Below are positions 18,113-24,948 of a stretch of 64,000 bases of DNA, piece after piece (the first letter of the stretch is position 1; every line of letters begins with the position of its first letter). The notes beneath the pieces were generated by a model. It saw only the letters and a list, made by a program, of their open reading frames with translations. It was not told the DNA's origin and searched no databases. The DNA lies in the NCBI GenBank assembly GCA_900100475.1, contig FMTU01000003.1:310001-374000 (forward strand), given 5' to 3'. Made by a program: the position numbers and the translations under genes. This stretch comes from Sphingobium faniae. Lineage in GTDB: Bacteria > Pseudomonadota > Alphaproteobacteria > Sphingomonadales > Sphingomonadaceae.

Positions 18113-18412
18113 TCACCGCTTGCCCGTCTTGTGACGCCAGATATCCTCGACGCGAAGGCGACCTTCGGCCACCTCGCAACCGTTCGGCAGGATCGATGCG
18201 ACCACATAGGGGCCGCAGTCCGTCACCTCGACAAGGTTCAGGTCATGCTGGGCGAGCCAGCGCATCTGTTCGGCCACGGCCGGGCGGGGGAAACGATGGC
18301 CCAGTCCGGTCAACAACACGGTCAGGACATCGTCATTTTCCTCGCCGCCGATGTCGTTCAGCAGATCGAGGATGGCGCGCCGCACAAGGGGCAGGATCGC
18401 TTCGGGGATCAT
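18113..18412 (-). CDS. Mu gp26-position protein (VpaChn25_0724-like)
   Basis: 99 aa. MIPEAILPLVRRAILDLL, then VLTVLLTGLGHRFPRPAVAE and MRWLAQHDLNLVE are a winged-helix-like pattern found in proteins encoded at the gp26 position of Mu-like phages. Possibly a DNA-binding accessory of packaging; role unproven. ATGA overlap with the preceding gene. Confidence 0.7.
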   Translation of the reverse strand: MIPEAILPLVRRAILDLLNDIGGEENDDVLTVLLTGLGHRFPRPAVAEQMRWLAQHDLNLVEVTDCGPYVVASILPNGCEVAEGRLRVEDIWRHKTGKR

Positions 18413-18768
18413 GGCCGCAGCCCCCGGTCGACAAGGATTTTCAGATAATCGTTGGTCGTCTCAAGATGGGTGGAAAGCCCCTTGAAGGATGCCTCCATCG
18501 CACTGACCCGCTCAGCCAGATCACCCATTTCCGCCATAAGCTGGACGCGCGTCGGCGGATCGTCCCGCTCGTCCTTCAAATCCTTTATGGCGTTGGTCGT
18601 CGCGACCTGATCGACCTTGAGCTTGTCGACGGTGAGCTTCAGCGCGTCGAAATCGTCCTTCGACGGAAATTTCTGCCGCAGCCAAAGAAACCCGGCGAGC
18701 AGGATAAGAGGCGTGATCGTGGATGCGATCGGCCAGAGGTCAATGATAAGCTGAATCCAGTCAGGCAC
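18409..18768 (-). CDS. Mu gp25-like membrane/coiled-coil protein (DUF2730)
   Basis: 119 aa. GTG 18768 chosen with GGGGG 7 bp upstream. One transmembrane helix (about residues 5-27, TPLILLAGFLWL), then a coiled coil (DALKLTVDKLKVDQVATT; MAEMGDLAERVSAMEASF) is the DUF2730 plan. First gene of the leftward late operon; dyad 18871-18886 lies 103 bp upstream. Confidence 0.8.
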   Translation of the reverse strand: MPDWIQLIIDLWPIASTITPLILLAGFLWLRQKFPSKDDFDALKLTVDKLKVDQVATTNAIKDLKDERDDPPTRVQLMAEMGDLAERVSAMEASFKGLSTHLETTNDYLKILVDRGLRP

Positions 18769-18870
18769 AATAAACCCCCGACTGGCGATGATCGCAATTG
18801 GACACGGTGCCCCCATGAAACGGCGTTGAAATGCCGGTTCACGATGGCTGAATATCGCTTGGGGTCATGG

Positions 18871-18886
18871 TGTCCCTCGGGGGACG
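18871..18886 (-). promoter_or_regulatory. 16-bp dyad, copy 2 of 4 (head of leftward late operon)
   Basis: TGTCCCTCGGGGGACG here; read leftward it is CGTCCCCCGAGGGACA followed by CCA, matching the GTCCC...GGGACA-NCA form of the copy at 29568. It lies in the only gap (18769-18896) between the Mor-like gene and the terminase/portal operon, where a late promoter is expected. Confidence 0.6.
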
Positions 18887-18896
18887 CGAGGGCGCT

Positions 18897-19388
18897 CTAT
18901 TGACCCGGCGCGGTGTCGAACATGTCGAGTTGCGCGGGATCGCGCGGGCGCGCAGGAAAGACGAAAGGCGTGGCCTTGCTGCCTTCATCCGTCTTGCTGA
19001 TCAAGCGCGAAAGGTGGCGGCGCGGCATGCGCAGGATAGCCGCGCCTTCCACAACTGTCATCCGCTTAGCGCGCACCGCTGCCACAACACCAGCCCGCCG
19101 CGCCTTTTCAAGCGGCCTTCTGCCAGCAGGGATGGGCAACCGCTCGCGCTGGAAGGCATGCGTGAAAGTTGCAGCCTTATCCGCACCTATGATGTCCAGG
19201 AACGGGTTCCGGTGCGGATCGACCGGGACATAGACGTCCTGCCCTGCAAAGGCGTCGACGATGCACAAGGTTTCGTAAGCGCCGATATGAGCAGCCATTT
19301 CCAGCATGATCGGCGGCCACGCAGCATCGGCCTGCACATCTGCCGGGATGGGGAGGTCGTGGATATGGAGAGTGCGAGCGCGCGCCAT
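18897..19388 (-). CDS. Mor-family transcription activator
   Basis: 163 aa, ATG 19388 overlapping the GemA stop (TGATG). The dimerisation part IGAYETLCIVDAFAGQDVYV and the helix-turn-helix part RAGVVAAVRAKRMTVVEGAA / ILRMPRRHLSRLIS follow the Mor/C family pattern. In Mu, Mor (end of the early operon) turns on the middle promoter and its relative C the late promoters. Only this one member is seen here, so it may act directly on the late operons through the TGTCC dyads; that link is inference. Confidence 0.85.
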   Translation of the reverse strand: MARARTLHIHDLPIPADVQADAAWPPIMLEMAAHIGAYETLCIVDAFAGQDVYVPVDPHRNPFLDIIGADKAATFTHAFQRERLPIPAGRRPLEKARRAGVVAAVRAKRMTVVEGAAILRMPRRHLSRLISKTDEGSKATPFVFPARPRDPAQLDMFDTAPGQ

Positions 19389-20095
19389 CAGTCGCGAACC
19401 TCCTTCCCACGGTGGCGGCGGAGCTTCCGGCCCAGCAGGCGGATCGCCGTGTCCAGTTCGGCGGTCGTCCACATATGGCTGTTCGGGATCAGCTCCAGCG
19501 CCACCTGAAGATAATGGCTGTGGTGACCACGGATGACGCGATCGGCGAGCAGCGGCTCGGCCAGTGCATTCAGCACGGCATGGCGGTCCGCGTGGAGATC
19601 GCTGTAACCCGGCGTGTGATCGGAAATCGTGCCCACCTCCTCAGCCGTGGGCCATTCGACGCCGCAACGCGACAGCCAGCCCTTGAGGGCTTCGATCACG
19701 CTGGCGGCCTTGCGATGGTCGAGGAACTTCAGTGCCGACACGCCCGTCTGGCGCTCGACGAAGGCCGAGATGGCGCGGTCGCCCGGTTCATCTATCGCTC
19801 CCAACCAGTAGAGGGACCACCACAGCGCCTTGATCTTGCCGATATGGGCGCGGTGCCCCATCGGGCCTTTCCAGCCCTTGTTGAAATGGTCGAGCATCCG
19901 GCCGAGATCGCCGATCGACATATCCGACATGCTGGCCTTGCCGACCAGTTTGACCTGAATGTCCTTGCGCATGTCGTCGTCGATCCCCTGCCGCTTGCAG
20001 GCGGCGCGGACGGCGATGATCAGGCGCTGGCAGCCATATTCGGGTTTGCCCTGGCGACGTGGCTGTTCGGAATGAAGCCGACGGACTTCAGCCAT
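19388..20095 (-). CDS. Mu gp16-like GemA regulator (DUF1018)
   Basis: 235 aa from ATG 20095 with GGAGGG 7 bp upstream. RLIIAVRAACKRQGIDDDMR and DLGRMLDHFNKGWKG, HIGKIKALWWSLYWLGAI are the GemA/DUF1018 signature. GemA of Mu influences host gene expression and DNA gyrase-related functions. It lies just upstream of the activator, as in Mu (gemA-mor). Confidence 0.88.
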   Translation of the reverse strand: MAEVRRLHSEQPRRQGKPEYGCQRLIIAVRAACKRQGIDDDMRKDIQVKLVGKASMSDMSIGDLGRMLDHFNKGWKGPMGHRAHIGKIKALWWSLYWLGAIDEPGDRAISAFVERQTGVSALKFLDHRKAASVIEALKGWLSRCGVEWPTAEEVGTISDHTPGYSDLHADRHAVLNALAEPLLADRVIRGHHSHYLQVALELIPNSHMWTTAELDTAIRLLGRKLRRHRGKEVRD

Positions 20096-20366
20096 GGAGC
20101 GCCCTCCGCTTCTCCAACTCGCCCAACAGCTTTTCGGTCGGGACGGCCGAAAGGTCGATCGCAGCGGACGCCGGTGCAATGGCACGATCCCGACCCGGCA
20201 AGCGGACGAGGTGCCCGCGATCGATCAGCCGGTGGATGCGATTATGGACGGGACCAGTGGATTTGCCGCCCAGGGCCACCATGATTTCCCGCATGGTGGG
20301 CGCGATGCCATGTTGCGCGTAATATTCCTGAATGAAGGTCAGGGTCCGGTGCATTTCCGGGGTCAT
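20088..20366 (-). CDS. LexA-type winged-helix DNA-binding protein without peptidase domain
   Basis: 92 aa. MHRTLTFIQEYYAQHGIAP, TMREIMVALGGKSTGPVHNR and IHRLIDRGHLVRLPGRDRAI correspond to the LexA N-terminal DNA-binding domain. There is no S24 domain, so it cannot self-cleave. It might bind SOS boxes or phage operators; target unknown. It overlaps gemA by 8 bp. Confidence 0.78.
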   Translation of the reverse strand: MTPEMHRTLTFIQEYYAQHGIAPTMREIMVALGGKSTGPVHNRIHRLIDRGHLVRLPGRDRAIAPASAAIDLSAVPTEKLLGELEKRRALHG

Positions 20367-20551
20367 ATGATTTCGTCCTGTCCAGGGTTCTTGGCCGCAT
20401 GAAGCTGGCGCAGAAGATCATTCAGCGCCCAGCTATTGGAGACCTCGAATTCCACCTTCACGATGGTGCTTTTCGGGCGCGAGACCGTGGCGAAGGATTT
20501 GACCTTCGTGTGCGGGCGGTCCGCCGAGATGAAATAGGAGTCGTCGCCCAT
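20363..20551 (-). CDS. Hypothetical early phage protein
   Basis: 62 aa (MGDDSYFISADRPHTKV...), not recognised. ATG 20551 overlaps the stop of the previous gene. Beta-rich first half, helical C-terminus (NDLLRQLHAAKN). Part of the tightly packed early operon. Confidence 0.55.
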   Translation of the reverse strand: MGDDSYFISADRPHTKVKSFATVSRPKSTIVKVEFEVSNSWALNDLLRQLHAAKNPGQDEII

Positions 20552-20805
20552 CACTGGATGCTCCTGGCGACGGGTTGATCCTGCAGCGTTGCGGCATGAA
20601 CCATGTCGGCAAGCAGTCCCGCGACATAGTCGATCTCGTCGCCATCTAGGCGGACGCATAGGCCTTCACCGTCGCGTGTGATGGCGATGGTCAACGAGCC
20701 TTCGTCGGCGGAAAAGGCGATACCGCTTTGGCCCTGTGGCGCGAGGGCTGTGCCCACTTTCGTCTCGAAGCCGCTCGCAATTATCTGCTTCATAGGTTTA
20801 GTCAT
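20551..20805 (-). CDS. Hypothetical early phage protein
   Basis: 84 aa, ATG 20805 with AAGGA about 6 bp upstream. Alternating hydrophobic pattern (SLTIAITRDGEGLCVRLDGD) suggests a small beta sheet followed by a helix. Not recognised. Confidence 0.55.
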   Translation of the reverse strand: MTKPMKQIIASGFETKVGTALAPQGQSGIAFSADEGSLTIAITRDGEGLCVRLDGDEIDYVAGLLADMVHAATLQDQPVARSIQ

Positions 20806-20992
20806 GCGGTTGTCCTTGGAAATGCTTGTGAAAATGGACGGCGAGTTCACGCATGCGCTGCGGATCGGCGAGGTCGGGAATGTCGAGGACTTCCTGCAGC
20901 GCTTCGACGGGGCGGGTCTGGTCGCGCGCTGTCGTCATGGCGAAGCGGATCGGCTGGGGCGTGTCGGCCGCTATGATGTAGACGCGGATCAT
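20798..20992 (-). CDS. Hypothetical early phage protein
   Basis: 64 aa, ATG 20992 overlapping the previous stop (ATGA). MIRVYIIAADTPQPIRFAM then an acidic helical end; not recognised. Confidence 0.5.
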   Translation of the reverse strand: MIRVYIIAADTPQPIRFAMTTARDQTRPVEALQEVLDIPDLADPQRMRELAVHFHKHFQGQPHD

Positions 20993-21324
20993 GATCGACC
21001 GCACCTTTCGGGATGGTGCGCCGACAGAGCCGCCAGCAGGTTTGCCGATGCGATCTGTGCGTCGTCGACCCACAGATCGGGATTGGCGGCGACGTTGATG
21101 CCGCTGGGCGCGACGTCATAGTGCCGGGACGGCGACTGGATCACCATGTCGCGGTTGTCGTGGAGCCAGACGCGGATTTGCGCCTGCCTGCGCGCGCTGG
21201 GGCGAAGCGCTCCCTTCTGCCATTTGCCAAGGAACCCGGAATCTCTGGCGACAGTTTCGCCAAATGCCCCCCGGCTCATGCCGGAGCGGGCGAGGAAGGC
21301 ATGGATTTCCTCCAGCAGCGTCAT
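20989..21324 (-). CDS. Small helix-turn-helix-like protein with C-terminal extension
   Basis: 111 aa. The first 60 residues (LLEEIHAFLARSGMSRGAFG, ETVARDSGFLGKWQKGALRP, ARRQAQIRVWLHDN) have the same layout as the proteins at 9224-9418 and 59148-59351. The last 50 residues are unrelated and acidic. Probably a small DNA-binding regulator; target unknown. Confidence 0.6.
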   Translation of the reverse strand: MTLLEEIHAFLARSGMSRGAFGETVARDSGFLGKWQKGALRPSARRQAQIRVWLHDNRDMVIQSPSRHYDVAPSGINVAANPDLWVDDAQIASANLLAALSAHHPERCGRS

Positions 21325-21521
21325 GCGACCTTCCTTCCCCCGTGGCGGTTCCATTGTTCGATGGCGACGGCGTCATTCCGTTCGAAATCTTCGATCGCCA
21401 GACCTTGCGCGCCGCAGGCGACACGGGCGCAGGTCACCTGCGTGATGACCGTGCCCTCCCGCGTTTCGCGCGCGCGGATGACAGGCACCCGCCCGCAACT
21501 GCATCGTTCGGCCCGCATCAT
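21321..21521 (-). CDS. Lar-like zinc-ribbon protein
   Basis: 66 aa. Cys pattern CSCG near the start, VTCARVACGAQG in the middle and the ending AIEQWNRHGG match the layout of Lar-type restriction alleviation proteins, although the first CPFCG is reduced to CSCG. Lar proteins weaken type I restriction by stimulating modification; a similar anti-restriction role is only inferred. Confidence 0.6.
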   Translation of the reverse strand: MMRAERCSCGRVPVIRARETREGTVITQVTCARVACGAQGLAIEDFERNDAVAIEQWNRHGGRKVA

Positions 21522-21718
21522 GACATTGCCGCCAGTTCGGCGTGGAGCCGTGCGAGCTTCTGTTCGCAGTTCCGGATTTGATAAGGCAGGCGGTGGCGAC
21601 GAAGGGTCCGCTGCTTGAGGAGCCGGCCATATTCGTCGAGTTCCTCGCCGGTGAGGCTGCGCTCACCGGATTTCGCCTCGATCTCGTCGATACGTCGCAA
21701 GAGGATGGCTGGTTTCAC
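21518..21718 (-). CDS. Hypothetical helical phage protein
   Basis: 66 aa from GTG 21718, which overlaps the previous stop (GTGA). Highly charged, predicted all-helical (LLRRIDEIEAKSGERSLTGE ... NCEQKLARLHAELAAMS). Not recognised. Confidence 0.5.
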   Translation of the reverse strand: MKPAILLRRIDEIEAKSGERSLTGEELDEYGRLLKQRTLRRHRLPYQIRNCEQKLARLHAELAAMS

Positions 21719-21966
21719 TGCGCCGCCTCCATGAGTTTGACAGTGGCATTGCCCCGCCAGCGGTCGAGCAGGACAGCGCCAGCCGAATAGGAGCAGCTTG
21801 CCGTGATGCCCGCCACGCGCAAGGTGTTGGGGTCGCCGCGCCGGAAATGGGCGCGGTGATTGCCAACCAGCGCGGCAATGATGTCCGCCGCATCCGAACC
21901 GTTTCTGATCTCTTCCAGGACAAAGGCCATTGCATCCTGAAGCCGGGCGCGCATCGTGGGCGTCAT
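21715..21966 (-). CDS. Hypothetical early phage protein
   Basis: 83 aa, ATG 21966 overlapping the Gam stop (ATGA). Helical N-terminus RARLQDAMAFVLEEIRNGSD. Not recognised. Confidence 0.5.
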   Translation of the reverse strand: MTPTMRARLQDAMAFVLEEIRNGSDAADIIAALVGNHRAHFRRGDPNTLRVAGITASCSYSAGAVLLDRWRGNATVKLMEAAQ

Positions 21967-22523
21967 TCCGCAGCCTCCTCGACAGATACCAGTTCCGGAT
22001 CGACGGCTTTCTTTTCCGCGCGGTCGATAAAGAATTCTTCGGTCTGATGGTTGCGGGCACCCAGCCAGAGCAGAAGCTGCCCCAGTTCATCGCCCTTGCT
22101 GATCGCGGCGATGCATGCCTGTTTGTCGAGCTTCGTGGTGATGCGGAGTAGTTCGGCCATGCCGAGGTCCGCCAGTTGTTCGACCAGTTGCTCTGCCTTC
22201 AGCCCGTCATGCTTGAGCGAGGGCGTCGACATGCGGTTGCCGATCTTGCAGCCCGCCAGTGCCACCGACTTGGTTTTCCCGTCCGTCATGGAAGGTGCGG
22301 CGACCGCCCACCATGCGCGCAGCCGGATGAACAGGTCTTTCATCCGCTGATTGAGCGGGGCGGCGAATTCGTCATGCGCGGCCTTGATCCGGGCAATGGA
22401 ACTTTCGCCATCGAGCCGCAGCTCATCCAGCTTGTCGAGCAGATCGCGATATTCGGCGATGACCGCGACCGCTTCCTCTACGGTCTGCGGGGCTTCCAAT
22501 GCGGGAGCCTTCTTCCTTGCCAT
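21963..22523 (-). CDS. gam: Host-nuclease inhibitor protein Gam (Mu type)
   Basis: 186 aa from ATG 22523. N-terminal coiled coil (VAVIAEYRDLLDKLDELRLD), then the Mu Gam core: KSVALAGCKIGNRMSTPSL and a C-terminal helix-strand end. Gam is a Ku-like homodimer that coats DNA ends and blocks exonucleases such as RecBCD. The position between transposition genes and gemA agrees with Mu. Confidence 0.85.
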   Translation of the reverse strand: MARKKAPALEAPQTVEEAVAVIAEYRDLLDKLDELRLDGESSIARIKAAHDEFAAPLNQRMKDLFIRLRAWWAVAAPSMTDGKTKSVALAGCKIGNRMSTPSLKHDGLKAEQLVEQLADLGMAELLRITTKLDKQACIAAISKGDELGQLLLWLGARNHQTEEFFIDRAEKKAVDPELVSVEEAAE

Positions 22524-22732
22524 TAGTGGTTTCCTTCCGTGGTAATGCCGGGTGTGAGTGGCGACATGAGGGGGATGGCTGTCTGACAACGGGCGCATTC
22601 GGCCATGATCCGGCCGACCAGCCAGTTGCTGCCGCCGCAGCCGGGGCAGGTGTTGGTTTCGGTCTGGCGATAGAGGACCACATGGCCGCGCTCGCCGGGC
22701 AGCGCGCGATAATCGGTGCGGGGCGGCGTCAT
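22523..22732 (-). CDS. Small zinc-ribbon protein
   Basis: 69 aa. Two Cys pairs, CPGCGG and CARC, separated by 15 residues form a probable zinc ribbon; ends overlap neighbours (TGATG and ATGA). Not recognised further. Confidence 0.55.
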   Translation of the reverse strand: MTPPRTDYRALPGERGHVVLYRQTETNTCPGCGGSNWLVGRIMAECARCQTAIPLMSPLTPGITTEGNH

Positions 22733-22884
22733 GGCAGCACCGCCATGATGCCGATGCCCAGCACGAGCAGCGGGACGAAGATCAGCGCCGCCTGGCGCAG
22801 GACGATGTCCATTTCGACCGTGCCGATCTGCACCTCGCTGTCGGAAAACCAGCGGTGCGCGAGCGCGTAGAGGCGGGACATCAT
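22729..22884 (-). CDS. Small single-helix membrane protein
   Basis: 51 aa, ATG 22884 overlapping the previous stop. C-terminal hydrophobic helix (AALIFVPLLVLGIGIMAVL) after an amphipathic N-terminal half. It could modify the cell envelope or membrane potential; no family recognised. Confidence 0.5.
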   Translation of the reverse strand: MMSRLYALAHRWFSDSEVQIGTVEMDIVLRQAALIFVPLLVLGIGIMAVLP

Positions 22885-23261
22885 GCGTCGCCTCCATCGC
22901 TGTTGTTGGGGCAGGCCGGGCAGGCGGCGGCATATTGATGATGGATCTGATTGCGCGGCGGTCCCTTGCGGCGGCGGTTCCGCATGCAACTGGAGAGCGG
23001 GATCGGGCCGAACAGCGGACAGGTGACGTCTTCCGCGCCGTAGGTGGCGCGAACCAGCCGCTCGGCCTCTGGATAGCTGCCCGCATAGCTGCGGTTGATG
23101 ATGCGGCTGATGTAGCCGCTGGATTTGCCCAGTCGCTCGCCGACGACGCGCTGGTTGTCGGTGTCGCAGGCGCTGGCCAGCAGGCGCACCCATGCGGGCA
23201 TATCCTCGCCCCACGCGACGGCCGCGCGTTCGAGGTTCGTTGCGCTAACATTAAGAGACAT
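22881..23261 (-). CDS. Helix-turn-helix DNA-binding phage protein
   Basis: 126 aa. Residues about 20-70 read LLASACDTDNQRVVGERLGK then SSGYISRIINRSYAGSYPEA, a convincing helix-turn-helix. The C-terminus is basic and ends with a CPAC cysteine pair. Early-operon regulator or replication accessory; unknown. Confidence 0.65.
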   Translation of the reverse strand: MSLNVSATNLERAAVAWGEDMPAWVRLLASACDTDNQRVVGERLGKSSGYISRIINRSYAGSYPEAERLVRATYGAEDVTCPLFGPIPLSSCMRNRRRKGPPRNQIHHQYAAACPACPNNSDGGDA

Positions 23262-23853
23262 GGTGAATCTCCGCGGCTAAAAATTTTTGGGTCGGAGACA
23301 GGGGGAAGCGTTCACCGCTGTTGCGGTCGATGAGGGCCACCACGGTGCGGCGGCGGTCATATTCGACCGATGGGTGTTTCGAGCCGGATGGACGGCCCAG
23401 CCTCCAGTGCGGCTGTTCGCCATCGCCGCGATCTGTGCGGACGAGATAGCCAGCGCGCGTGAGCTGGTTGAGGAAGTTCCGTGCGGGTCTGCGATCGACG
23501 CTGGCGGCCATGCAGAGTTCGACAAGGTCAAATGATCGCATCACGCGGATGGCCGACCAGATGCGCTGCCGCGTCGAGCGCGGTTTCGGTTCGCGCGGGA
23601 CCGCCCCCACGGTCGGCGGGTTGCGGAAGGCTTTCGCCTTCTGATGCATGATATAGCTCTCCGGTTTGTCGATCCGCTCAATCAGACCGGCCCCGCGCCA
23701 GCGATTGAGCAGTTCAAGAATGTCGCCGAGCGGCAATGTCGGGCCGTCGCTGCACACAATGTCAGCGATGGACAGAGGAGCCTGGGCGAAGCGAAGCAGG
23801 GTCCAGGCCGCCAGTTTCGGATTGTGCATGCGCGTGACGGTGACGAAGTTCAC
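23251..23853 (-). CDS. Winged-helix phage protein
   Basis: 200 aa with two winged-helix-like parts: SIADIVCSDGPTLPLGDILE / LLNRWRGAGLIERID (about 28-65) and RIWSAIRVMRSFDLVELCMA / LNQLTRAGYLVRTDRG (about 95-145). Resembles DNA-binding proteins encoded downstream of mu B in other transposable phages. Overlaps neighbours at both ends. Confidence 0.62.
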   Translation of the reverse strand: MNFVTVTRMHNPKLAAWTLLRFAQAPLSIADIVCSDGPTLPLGDILELLNRWRGAGLIERIDKPESYIMHQKAKAFRNPPTVGAVPREPKPRSTRQRIWSAIRVMRSFDLVELCMAASVDRRPARNFLNQLTRAGYLVRTDRGDGEQPHWRLGRPSGSKHPSVEYDRRRTVVALIDRNSGERFPLSPTQKFLAAEIHHVS

Positions 23854-24140
23854 GGACGGCCCCCGCGATCCAGCGCATGAGCCAGCTCACCCGCGATGTG
23901 GACCATCCGATCCTTTTCTCGGACCTCATCGGGTGAGGCCGTTCCGTGCATGGCGCGTCCGCAGAGATGGAGCGCCTCGCCTGCGATCTTGCGATGCAGG
24001 ATCGTCATGTCTTCGCGGCTCAGTATCAGGGCGAAGATTTCTTCGCCGCGTTGCTCGGCTTCACGAAGAGCCTTGCCCAGGTCGCGTTCGAGCTTTGCCT
24101 TGACCGGCGGCTGCATCGGGTTGGGAAACCGGGCCGTCAT
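23850..24140 (-). CDS. Hypothetical early phage protein
   Basis: 96 aa from ATG 24140 (ATGA overlap with MuB-like stop). Predicted helical (KAKLERDLGKALREAEQRGE; DRMVHIAGELAHALD). Not recognised. Confidence 0.55.
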   Translation of the reverse strand: MTARFPNPMQPPVKAKLERDLGKALREAEQRGEEIFALILSREDMTILHRKIAGEALHLCGRAMHGTASPDEVREKDRMVHIAGELAHALDRGGRP

Positions 24141-24907
24141 GCGATTTCCCTCCGACGGACGGGAACGTCGCCATTCGCCACCGGGCGGCTGCCCCACCAT
24201 GCGGCGTCGACTTCGGCCACGCCTTCTTCAGCGGCGAGGCGCTGGGCCGCGCGCAGGTTCGTGACGATGCGGCGGGTGATGCCCTTGCAGCGCTGCCGGA
24301 ACATGTCGGCAAGATCGTCGGCGACGGCCACCCTTGTGCAATAATGGTCCCTCAACTTGAGAGTGTCGGCCGGGGAGGCCGGTTGTGCGGGGGTGGCGAT
24401 CAGGATGCGGTTATCGAACCGCTCCCATTCCTTCAGCTTCACCGGCAGCGCTTCTTCCCCGATCATCAGGATGGGGATCGACGTCGCGTCGTGAATGTCG
24501 CGGATGATCTCGACCGAGCGTTTCTGGACCAGATGGTCCATTTCGTCGATGATGATGGGGCGCGGTTCGTGGTTGAGTTGGTCTATGACCTGCCGCAGCA
24601 ACCGGGCCACGGTTCGTTCCGGGCGGGTGATGCCCAGTTCTTCAGCCAGGGCTTCGAGCAATGAGCGTTGCGACCAGACAGACTGGGCGACGACATAGGC
24701 CGCCCCGGTGCGCGCCGCCGTGAAGGCGGCCGCGACCGTCTTGCCGTATCCGGAAAAGCCATAGAACAGGCCCATGCGGGGGGCTTCCTGCCCGGCGTCC
24801 TGACAGTCCAGCATGGTGCGGAGCGCCAGCGCCATATTGGTCAACTGGGCGCGCCCGGCGGGCGTATCTCCCAAATCAAGCCGTGGCTGGGTGGCAAAGT
24901 GGTTCAT
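24137..24907 (-). CDS. MuB-like AAA ATPase, transposition target protein
   Basis: 256 aa from ATG 24907, with GGAGG 8 bp upstream; ATG 24952, overlapping the transposase stop, is the alternative. Walker A GFSGYGKT (50-57) and Walker B PIIIDEMDHL (117-126). MuB/TniB-type ATPases bind target DNA and activate and direct the transposase. The gene directly follows the transposase, as in Mu. Confidence 0.9.
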   Translation of the reverse strand: MNHFATQPRLDLGDTPAGRAQLTNMALALRTMLDCQDAGQEAPRMGLFYGFSGYGKTVAAAFTAARTGAAYVVAQSVWSQRSLLEALAEELGITRPERTVARLLRQVIDQLNHEPRPIIIDEMDHLVQKRSVEIIRDIHDATSIPILMIGEEALPVKLKEWERFDNRILIATPAQPASPADTLKLRDHYCTRVAVADDLADMFRQRCKGITRRIVTNLRAAQRLAAEEGVAEVDAAWWGSRPVANGDVPVRRREIA

Positions 24908-24948
24908 CGGCGTTTCCTCCGTTGTGAATGGCTGTTGAAAGGCGGTTG

